Positions 6,059-11,441 of a stretch of 17,798 nt of DNA are shown here, one piece after another. Origin of the DNA: Candidatus Taylorbacteria bacterium RIFCSPLOWO2_01_FULL_45_15b (lineage in GTDB: Bacteria > Patescibacteriota > Minisyncoccia > Phycocordibacterales > 01-FULL-45-15b). The notes beneath the pieces were generated by a model. It saw only the letters and a program-made list of their open reading frames with translations. It did not search any database and was not told the origin of the DNA. The translations under genes and the position numbers were made by a program. Position 1 is the first letter of the stretch. The number at the start of each line of letters is the position of its first letter. The DNA lies in the NCBI GenBank assembly GCA_001822655.1, contig MHRX01000007.1:1-17798 (forward strand), given 5' to 3'.

Positions 6059-6706
6059 ATGAGACGAAAATCATTATACATTTTGACGCTTGTGATTTAT
6101 TTTGGCGCGTTTGCTTGGCTCATACTCGATCCGCGACTCACTACATATCTGGCGGGTATTATCGCGGCAAACTTTTTTATGGGAACGCTTGCATATGTGG
6201 TTCTTATGGTCATTGCGACCGTGGTCGCTCCGCTTAGCTTTTTACCGCTTATTGCAGTCGCGGCGGCGATTTTCGGGCCGTTTCTCACTGGTATTTTGAA
6301 TGTTATCGGCTGGTGGCTTGGCGCATTGCTCGCTTTTTATATCGCCAGGTATGCCGCGAAACCCATTCTCGAGAAATTTATTGCGCTTGACGCCATAAAA
6401 AAATATGAAAATAAAATTCCAAAACAGAATGAATTTTGGGTCATCGTGCTTCTTCGAGCACTCGTTCCTGTTGATATTTTGAGCTATGCGCTTGGAATTT
6501 TGACGATGCTTCAATGGAGGCCGCACGCTCTTGCGACGCTGATTGGAATTGTGCCGTTTGCTTTTATATATGCCTATGGAGGAAGTGCGATATTCGCGCG
6601 GAATGTGTGGCAGATTTCACTTATCGTTACTCTCGGAATCGTGGTATTCTTGATTTTACGAGGCATCCTTCACTTTACGAAAAAAGATGGCAAAGAAGAA
6701 AACTAA
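6059..6706 (+). CDS. TVP38/TMEM64-family (VTT domain) membrane protein
   Basis: 215 residues, highly hydrophobic. An N-terminal helix (YILTLVIYFGAFAWLIL) and a second (LAGIIAANFFMGTLAYVVLM) precede the VTT core (PF09335): FLPLIAVAAAIFGP, the G-rich helix LNVIGWWLGALLAFYIARYA, a polar segment (about 100-125) and VIVLLRALVPVDILSYALGI, where Arg, Pro-Val and SY-x-LG are family hallmarks. The last helix is followed by a basic tail. Related to the DedA protein at 3746-4303 but of the TVP38 branch. A role in lipid scrambling or membrane maintenance follows from the family; the substrate is unknown. The gene overlaps the next one by 20 bases, so the two are probably translated from one message. Confidence 0.9.
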   Translation: MRRKSLYILTLVIYFGAFAWLILDPRLTTYLAGIIAANFFMGTLAYVVLMVIATVVAPLSFLPLIAVAAAIFGPFLTGILNVIGWWLGALLAFYIARYAAKPILEKFIALDAIKKYENKIPKQNEFWVIVLLRALVPVDILSYALGILTMLQWRPHALATLIGIVPFAFIYAYGGSAIFARNVWQISLIVTLGIVVFLILRGILHFTKKDGKEEN

Positions 6707-7577
6707 AATTGTAACGCATAGCGGCAGTTTCCATCCGGACGATGTTTTTGCTGTGGCTACGTTGTCGCATTACATCAAAGGGGAATTGGAAATTGTGCGA
6801 AGTCGGGAAAAGAACGATTGGAAAACGGGAGACTTCGTGATTGATGTGGGCGGTGAATATGATGAGGCGATAAATCACTTTGATCATCACCAGATCGGGG
6901 GCGCCGGAAAAAGAGAAAATGGAATTCCCTTCGCCTCATTTGGGCTCGTCTGGAAGAAATTTGGTCCTTTGATTTGCGATTCTGAAACAGTCAGTGGGGA
7001 AATCGACAGAAAGCTTGTCCAACAGATTGACGCGCTTGATAATGGTGTTGATATTATTAAGCCACTCATGGCAGAAATCTATCCGTATCTCGTAGGAAAT
7101 GTAATCTTTTCCTACTTGCCGACGTGGAAAGATGAAATGACGGAAGACGAAGCGTTTTTAAGCGCCGTTGATTTTGCAAGGAGTTTGCTTGCGCGAGAGA
7201 TCAAACATACGCGCGACAGAGAGGAGGGGAAGAGTCATGTGGCGATAGCATATGAAAATTCGGATGATAAAAGGATAATTATTCTTGAGAGGGATTATCC
7301 GTGGGGAGAAATTATGTCGCGCTATCCCGAACCTCTCCTTGTCGTTTACCCGCAGGGATCTAACTGGCACGTGAAGACGGTGCGAAGCGATATGCGCTCA
7401 TTCGGCTCAAGAATTCAATTTCCGCAATCGTGGGCGGGTACGCGTGACGCGGAATTGCAAAAAGTATCAAAAGTAGACGATGCAATATTTTGCCATACCA
7501 AGAGATTTTTAGTTGTTGCGAAGACAAGAGAAGGAGCCGTAACGCTTGCAAAAAAAACTATTTCGGGCGAAACTTAA
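6687..7577 (+). CDS. MYG1-family protein (UPF0160, DHH-like hydrolase)
   Basis: 296 residues, full length for bacterial MYG1-type proteins. The N-terminus carries the metal-binding pattern of the family: KIVTHSGSFHPDDVFAVATL (His and Asp-Asp), then VIDVGGEYDEAINHFDHHQ (Asp and a DHH-like FDHHQ). Further conserved blocks are GIPFASFGLVWKKFG, QQIDALDNGVD and, near the end, FPQSWAGTRDAEL and FCHTKRFLVVAKTREGA. Eukaryotic MYG1 is a 3'-5' RNA exonuclease in nucleus and mitochondria; the bacterial protein is likely a metal-dependent nuclease or phosphoesterase, but that is by analogy. Overlaps the upstream VTT gene by 20 bases. Confidence 0.95.
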   Translation: MAKKKTKIVTHSGSFHPDDVFAVATLSHYIKGELEIVRSREKNDWKTGDFVIDVGGEYDEAINHFDHHQIGGAGKRENGIPFASFGLVWKKFGPLICDSETVSGEIDRKLVQQIDALDNGVDIIKPLMAEIYPYLVGNVIFSYLPTWKDEMTEDEAFLSAVDFARSLLAREIKHTRDREEGKSHVAIAYENSDDKRIIILERDYPWGEIMSRYPEPLLVVYPQGSNWHVKTVRSDMRSFGSRIQFPQSWAGTRDAELQKVSKVDDAIFCHTKRFLVVAKTREGAVTLAKKTISGET

Positions 7578-7611
7578 ATCAGACAATAGAGAATTGGTTC
7601 TGAAAGGATAT

Positions 7612-7806
7612 ATGCTTATCAGGTCTAAAAAAGAAACGATTCGGATATCGTTAGCTCCGAATCTGCCCATCAAGGAATTCAATATTGCAACCGCTCATCC
7701 ATCGCCAAGACACGATCTCGATTCGCTTCGCCGCGGAAATGTGAGTGCTCCGATTCGCCGAGCGGGTCTCCGGCGGCGTCTACAATTTCTCTTTCGTGGT
7801 TACTAA
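7612..7806 (+). CDS. Small basic hypothetical protein (64 aa), doubtful
   Basis: A frame from ATG 7612, preceded by AAAGGA about 5 bases upstream, to TAA 7804-7806; it is also open upstream to a TTG at 7546 inside the MYG1 gene. The C-terminal half is very rich in Arg (SPRHDLDSLRRGNVSAPIRR, then GLRRRLQFLFRGY). No family is recognised. A terminator overlaps its stop. It may be a real small gene at the end of the VTT-MYG1 operon, or simply the transcribed 3' region of MYG1. A minus-strand frame of 65 codons also covers the region but has no terminator. Confidence 0.3.
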   Translation: MLIRSKKETIRISLAPNLPIKEFNIATAHPSPRHDLDSLRRGNVSAPIRRAGLRRRLQFLFRGY

Positions 7807-7828
7807 CGGACTTCGGTCCGTTTTTTTT
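7806..7828 (+). terminator. Rho-independent terminator with UUCG tetraloop
   Basis: ACGGAC, loop TTCG, GTCCGT, then seven more T. A 6-bp stem closed by a stable UUCG loop. Ends the VTT-MYG1 transcription unit. Confidence 0.85.
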
Positions 7829-7929
7829 AACTCTGTCCAAAAACGCCATAAAAATAGGCATGTGATGAATATGCACACATAGGATGCGTTAACAACACTT
7901 TATTTCTTTGCAAAACAAGACGCGCTGGG

Positions 7930-7954
7930 TTTGTGTCTGTCAGACAGACACAAA
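7930..7954. repeat. 25-bp palindrome
   Basis: TTTGTGTCTGTC, one central A, GACAGACACAAA: 12-bp perfect arms. No T run follows. It could be an operator for a dimeric regulator or a transcribed hairpin; its centre TGTCAGACA resembles the centre of a hairpin in gatB. Confidence 0.7.
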
Positions 7955-8019
7955 ATTGCTCAAAGTTCTTTCAAGGGTTACAATATTCCAACATAAAAAT
8001 ATTCGCCGAAAGGCAAACG

Positions 8020-8053
8020 AAAGCTCGCACTAATCCTGCGAGCTTTATTTTTT
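8020..8053 (+). terminator. Rho-independent terminator upstream of obg
   Basis: AAAGCTCGCA (8020-8029), 7-nt loop, TGCGAGCTTT (8037-8046), then ATTTTTT. Perfect 10-bp stem. No credible gene lies between the previous terminator (7828) and this one, which suggests a short untranslated transcript of up to about 190 nt in between. Confidence 0.8.
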
Positions 8054-8137
8054 ATGCTATGATGTTGATATTCTTGTTTCTCGAATCCTATTTGAGATTC
8101 CAGATTCGGAATTCGAAATTCAGCATTCTATTTTTCA

Positions 8138-8143
8138 TATTCT
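8138..8143 (+). promoter_or_regulatory. -10 box of obg (leaderless)
   Basis: TATTCT ends 7 bases before the TTG start at 8150, the same spacing as in front of 2694 and 17394. This supports the unusual TTG start and a leaderless message. Confidence 0.5.
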
Positions 8144-8149
8144 ACTCAA

Positions 8150-9118
8150 TTGTTTATCGACGAGATACAACTTCATTTAAAAGCTGGCGGCGGAGGACAC
8201 GGTGTTGTCCGGTGGCGTCATGAAAAAGGACGAGAGCTCGCCGGAGCCGCTGGGGGTAACGGCGGCCGTGGAGGAAGCGTATATGCGAAAGCGATTCGCG
8301 ATGTTGGAGCGCTTGCGCGATACAGGAATCGTACGCATTTTGAGGCGGAACGGGGAGACGACGGAATGCGCGACAGCATGCAGGGAAAGAACGGTAACGA
8401 TTATATTTTGGAGGTTCCGATTGGAACTATTATTACGAATAAAGAGACAGGTGATACGTATGAACTCCTAAAGGAAGATGAACAGATTTTACTCTTGAAG
8501 GGAGGAACGGGAGGTTTGGGAAACGAACATTTCAAAGCTTCTACAAACACGAGTCCCCAGGAGCAAACTGACGGCAAACCCGGAGAAGAGGCGGATTTCT
8601 TTATCGAACTCCAGCTCATTATTGACGCGGGACTTGTGGGTTTTCCGAATGCCGGTAAATCGAGTCTCTTGAATGTGCTGACGAATGCCAAAGCAAAGAT
8701 CGGAGACTATGCATTCACGACGCTTGAGCCGAATCTCGGTAGCCTCTATGGATATGTGATTGCAGATATTCCGGGACTTATTGAGGGCGCGGCCACGGGA
8801 CGCGGACTCGGTCATAAATTTTTGAAGCACATTCGGCGCACAAAACTCATAATTCACTGTATTTCTCTTGAGCACGAAGATGTAGTGGCGCCGTATCGCA
8901 CTATTCGCGCAGAGCTCGCCGCATTTAATGCAGAATTATCGCGCAAGCCCGAAATTGTGCTTCTCACTAAAACTGACCTTGTCTCGGAGGATGTGTTGAA
9001 AGCCGCAAAAGAGAGCTTGCGTAAGGAGGCCAGTGAAATCTTGAGTGTCTCTATTATTGACGACAACGCGGTTAAAGCCTTGAGTGAACATTTGACGAAA
9101 ATTTTGAAGATAAAATAA
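8150..9118 (+). CDS. obg: Obg/CgtA-family GTPase
   Basis: 322 residues, starting at TTG 8150, which gives the canonical MFIDEIQLHLKAGGGGHG beginning. Residues 1-155 are the glycine-rich Obg fold (GGNGGRGGSVYAKA, THFEAERGDDG, VPIGTII, LLLKGGTGGLGN). The G domain follows: GFPNAGKSSLL (G1), YAFTTLEPNLG (G2), DIPGLIEGA (G3) and LTKTD (G4, where NKxD is usual). The G5 SA-x motif is replaced by SVSIIDD. The protein ends with the G domain; the C-terminal OCT domain of longer homologues is absent. Obg binds the large ribosomal subunit and acts in its assembly and in stress signalling. It stands alone behind its own promoter and terminator. Confidence 0.96.
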   Translation: MFIDEIQLHLKAGGGGHGVVRWRHEKGRELAGAAGGNGGRGGSVYAKAIRDVGALARYRNRTHFEAERGDDGMRDSMQGKNGNDYILEVPIGTIITNKETGDTYELLKEDEQILLLKGGTGGLGNEHFKASTNTSPQEQTDGKPGEEADFFIELQLIIDAGLVGFPNAGKSSLLNVLTNAKAKIGDYAFTTLEPNLGSLYGYVIADIPGLIEGAATGRGLGHKFLKHIRRTKLIIHCISLEHEDVVAPYRTIRAELAAFNAELSRKPEIVLLTKTDLVSEDVLKAAKESLRKEASEILSVSIIDDNAVKALSEHLTKILKIK

Positions 9119-9142
9119 AAAATTCGGCAGAGGCGGCACAAA

Positions 9143-9194
9143 CACACACTTACGTTTATAAAACGCTATAGCGTTTTATAAACGTAAGTGTGTG
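9143..9194. repeat. 52-bp perfect palindrome
   Basis: Arms of 26 bp (9143-9168 and 9169-9194) are exact reverse complements with no spacer; the centre is CGCTATAGCG and the ends are CACACAC/GTGTGTG. It begins 25 bases after the obg stop. There is no T run after it, so it is not a classical terminator, though a transcript would fold into a long hairpin. Confidence 0.9.
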
Positions 9195-9298
9195 ACAATA
9201 TAAATGTTATTAATAAAAAAATGGTATCAAAATCAATGGCATTAAAACCGTTCGACGTTTTTTCTTGATTGGCCATACGGTTCAAAGCTACTCTCGAA

Positions 9299-9304
9299 TA
9301 AGAT
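9299..9304 (+). promoter_or_regulatory. Possible -10 box before the phosphatase remnant
   Basis: TAAGAT ends 6 bases before ATG 9310 and 12 before ATG 9316, in keeping with the near-leaderless pattern of this window. Confidence 0.3.
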
Positions 9305-9309
9305 TCAAA

Positions 9310-9492
9310 ATGTATATGAAAATAACTCTTGTCCGACATGGACTTACTGATTCCAATAAAGCAAAACGTGCGATGGCTTCACGTGCTGACGAGTCTTTGA
9401 ATGAAGAGGGAATTCGGCAAGCGCACGCTCTTGCTGAAACTATTCGACGTATGAATTTGAGATTTGAAACGAGAGTGATATTCTTGCGGTAG
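9310..9492 (+). pseudogene. Histidine phosphatase (phosphoglycerate mutase-like) remnant, truncated
   Basis: The frame (ATG 9310 or 9316) starts with the phosphohistidine motif of the superfamily, MKITLVRHGLTDSNKAKRAM, and goes on with ESLNEEGIRQAHALAETI, the usual second block. Homology stops near residue 55; the frame ends at 9492 after about 60 residues, whereas the family is normally about 180-220 residues. The second catalytic His and substrate-binding half are missing. A deletion or frameshift around 9460-9480 is the simplest reading. The Cys-rich gene begins 11 bases after the stop, so the lost part may have been replaced by, or deleted up to, that gene. Confidence 0.7.
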
Positions 9493-9502
9493 AGGTATAT
9501 CT

Positions 9503-9709
9503 ATGAATGATTGTTGTAATGCTCGATATCGGTGCGATTGCAGTTGTCACTATCAACCCGATGTAGTCCACATGATTTCCTGTTGTAAGGAATGCCCGCA
9601 CTGCAAACATAATATCGAGACGGGTTACTTCGATAGTCACGTCAAAGATTGTGAGGCAGAAATGGCGAGACTTCATCAAGTAGCGACGAGCAAGCCGGCT
9701 TCGTCTTGA
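9503..9709 (+). CDS. Small Cys/His-rich, probably zinc-binding protein (68 aa)
   Basis: 68 residues with ten Cys and four His, grouped as RCDCSCH, then VVHMISCCKECPHCKHNI and, near the end, FDSHVKDCE. The CPHC plus a following H-x3-C resembles a zinc-finger knuckle. A good Shine-Dalgarno (AGAGG, 7 bases before ATG 9503) supports the start; a strong terminator lies 23 bases after the stop. Function is unknown; nucleic-acid or protein binding via Zn is a plausible inference. It is the only intact gene of the short unit that starts with the phosphatase remnant. Confidence 0.7.
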   Translation: MNDCCNARYRCDCSCHYQPDVVHMISCCKECPHCKHNIETGYFDSHVKDCEAEMARLHQVATSKPASS

Positions 9710-9731
9710 TTATTTTTTCTATTTCTAAGCG

Positions 9732-9779
9732 GCCCGCCCACCAAACGCCGCGCTTCGCGCTGGCGGGGCGGGCTTTTTT
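9732..9779 (+). terminator. Strong GC-rich Rho-independent terminator
   Basis: GCCCGCCC (9732-9739) pairs with GGGCGGGC (9766-9773). The interior forms a second stem (GCC-GCGC/GCGC-T-GGC). Six T follow. Confidence 0.85.
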
Positions 9780-9796
9780 ATTTCTCATTTTCAGAT

Positions 9797-9802
9797 TAGA
9801 AT
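9797..9802 (+). promoter_or_regulatory. -10 box of gatB (leaderless)
   Basis: TAGAAT ends 8 bases before ATG 9810, which favours 9810 over the in-frame ATG at 9801 lying within the box. Confidence 0.5.
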
Positions 9803-9809
9803 GCATCCT

Positions 9810-11390
9810 ATGTCGGAAATTAAATACAAAGTAACCATTGGCCTTGAAGTGCATGCGGAACTCGCCACGAAAACGAAGATGTTTTGCAATTCGAAGAATG
9901 ACCCCGATGAGAAGCGGCCAAACGTGAATATCTGCCCTATTTGTATGGCGCATCCGGGAACGCTACCTGTCGCCAATATGCAGGCTATTAAAAATGTTTT
10001 GTTTCTCGGCGCGGCAGTCGGTGGCAAACTTGCCACCGTAGTCCACTTCGATCGAAAGCATTATTTCTATCCCGATATTCCGAAAGGATATCAATTAAGT
10101 CAATATGATAAACCGCTTGTTTCCGGCGGAGAACTCGCGGGGGTAAAATTGCGACGCGTTCACATAGAAGAGGATACTGCTCGGTCAATTCATGATCAGG
10201 GCCTAAATCGATCTGAAGGATCGATCGGCCGATCAGATTCGCAGAGCGAATCTGATTTAGGCGAAACAAGCCTCGTTGATTTTAATCGCGCGGGAGTGCC
10301 GCTCATGGAGCTTGTCACGGAGCCGGTTATACACGATGCGGAGACGGCTGTTCGCTTCGCAAAAGAGCTTCAGCTTCTTTTGACAACGCTCGGAATCGCC
10401 GAAGCCAATATGGAGAAAGGCGAGATGAGAGTAGAGGCGAATATTTCGGTCTTAAAAGATGAAACATTTGGCCTAAATCAATCCGCTTTGAGCGGATTGA
10501 TCGGCCCTAGAGCGACCGCGCTCGGGCTAGCTCGAACAGGTTTGTCTGACAAACCTGTTTTAGGCACAAAAGTGGAAGTAAAAAATTTGAATTCTTTTCG
10601 AGCGGTGGAGCGGGCCATAAAATATGAAGTCGAACGGCATATAGACGCGCTCGAATCGGGAGAAAAACTCGTTCAGGAGACACGAGGATGGAATGACGCG
10701 AAGCAGGCGACCTATTCGCAACGATCCAAAGAAGATTCACATGATTATCGTTATTTTCCCGATCCTGATTTGCCCCCTATTGATCTCGCCGGAATGTCCG
10801 ATTTTTCTGAAGCTTGGCTGAAGGCGAATCTTCCCGAGTTGCCCATCGCGAAACGCGCGCGTCTCGTCGAACAATTCGGGATAAAGCAGGGAGACGCGGA
10901 ATTGTACGTTTTAAACCCGGATATCGGAAAATTTTTTGAAGAAGTAGCTGGGAAATTAAAAAATCAAAAAAAATCCGTTTTGCTGGCATCAAATTATATT
11001 GCCAGCGACTTGATCGGTCTCCGGAAACAGCAAGACGTGGAATCATTTGGCGAGGTAAATCCCTCCGCGTTTTCGAAACTAATTTCTATGAACGAAGCGG
11101 GCGATCTTTCCTCTCGCGGGGTAAAAGATATTCTCGCAATTATGTTTGTTTCTGGTGGTGAACCGGCGGAGATCGCAAAAAAACACGGATTATTACAGCA
11201 ACATGATGAAGGTGTTTTGAGGGGCGCTGTACAAGAGGTGATCGACGCGAATCCAAACGCAGTCGCTGAATATATGGGGGGAAAAGAGGCCTCACTCCAA
11301 TTTCTTGTCGGGCAGGGGATGAAAGCTACAAAGGGCGCGGCCAATCCCACAGTTTTAAAATCACTGCTAATCGATCTCTTAAAGAAGTAG
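9810..11390 (+). CDS. gatB: Asp-tRNA(Asn)/Glu-tRNA(Gln) amidotransferase subunit B, with two palindromic insertions
   Basis: GatB is the kinase/tRNA-binding subunit of GatCAB, which converts Glu-tRNA(Gln) and/or Asp-tRNA(Asn) to the amidated forms. 526 residues from ATG 9810. Hallmarks: IGLEVHAELATKTKMFC, CPICMAHPGTLPV (zinc-site Cys), RKHYFYPDIPKGYQLSQYD, DFNRAGVPLMELVTEP, KVEVKNLNSFRAVERAI and EDSHDYRYFPDPDLPP, then the helical and C-terminal YqeY-like domains. Residues about 131-151 and 221-252 are extra: they interrupt the conserved IHD...SLVDFNRAG and ISV...GTKVEVKNLNSF segments. Subtracting these 53 residues gives 473, close to the usual ~475. Both inserts are encoded by stem-loop modules. 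gatA and gatC are not in the window. Confidence 0.97.
   Translation: MSEIKYKVTIGLEVHAELATKTKMFCNSKNDPDEKRPNVNICPICMAHPGTLPVANMQAIKNVLFLGAAVGGKLATVVHFDRKHYFYPDIPKGYQLSQYDKPLVSGGELAGVKLRRVHIEEDTARSIHDQGLNRSEGSIGRSDSQSESDLGETSLVDFNRAGVPLMELVTEPVIHDAETAVRFAKELQLLLTTLGIAEANMEKGEMRVEANISVLKDETFGLNQSALSGLIGPRATALGLARTGLSDKPVLGTKVEVKNLNSFRAVERAIKYEVERHIDALESGEKLVQETRGWNDAKQATYSQRSKEDSHDYRYFPDPDLPPIDLAGMSDFSEAWLKANLPELPIAKRARLVEQFGIKQGDAELYVLNPDIGKFFEEVAGKLKNQKKSVLLASNYIASDLIGLRKQQDVESFGEVNPSAFSKLISMNEAGDLSSRGVKDILAIMFVSGGEPAEIAKKHGLLQQHDEGVLRGAVQEVIDANPNAVAEYMGGKEASLQFLVGQGMKATKGAANPTVLKSLLIDLLKK
10200..10262 (+). repeat. In-frame palindromic insertion 1 in gatB (63 bp)
   Basis: GGCC-TAA-ATCGATC-loop-GATCGAT-C-GGCC (10200-10230) is followed by G-ATCAGATTCGC-AGA-GCGAATCTGAT-TTA-GGC, ending at 10262. 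The second module is the frame of the first in reverse orientation, and the shared GGCC joins them. It encodes 21 residues beginning Gly-Leu-Asn and ending Leu-Gly. Confidence 0.75.
10470..10565 (+). repeat. In-frame palindromic insertion 2 in gatB (96 bp)
   Basis: Three modules: GGCC-TAA-ATCAATCCGCT-TTG-AGCGGATTGAT-C-GGCC (10470-10506); CTA-GAGCG-ACCG-CGCTC-G-GGC (10507-10527); then a 12-bp-arm hairpin AACAGGTTTGTC-T-GACAAACCTGTT (10535-10559) with TTA-GGC. It encodes 32 residues, again beginning Gly-Leu-Asn and ending Leu-Gly, in the same phase as insertion 1. Confidence 0.75.
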
Positions 11391-11423
11391 ATTTCTTACC
11401 TTTCGAAAGCCCACAAGTAAAGG

Positions 11424-11429
11424 TATAAT
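11424..11429 (+). promoter_or_regulatory. Consensus -10 box of the dockerin/cohesin operon
   Basis: Perfect TATAAT ending 13 bases before ATG 11442, giving a leader of about 6 bases with no Shine-Dalgarno. The -35 region 17 bases upstream (TTTCGA) is weak. Confidence 0.6.
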
Positions 11430-11441
11430 ACGGCATCATCT

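Larger units (their letters stand above)
7829..8149. other. Intergenic stretch before obg
   Basis: About 320 bases without a convincing gene. It holds a 25-bp palindrome (7930-7954), a second terminator (8020-8053) and the obg promoter (8138-8143). A 96-codon plus-strand frame (7933-8223) reads through the terminator into obg in another frame and is not credible. Confidence 0.5.

Noticed and set aside
7933..8223. 96-codon plus-strand frame before obg
   Set aside because: Crosses the terminator at 8020-8053 and enters obg in another frame; hydrophobic content arises from AT-rich intergenic DNA.
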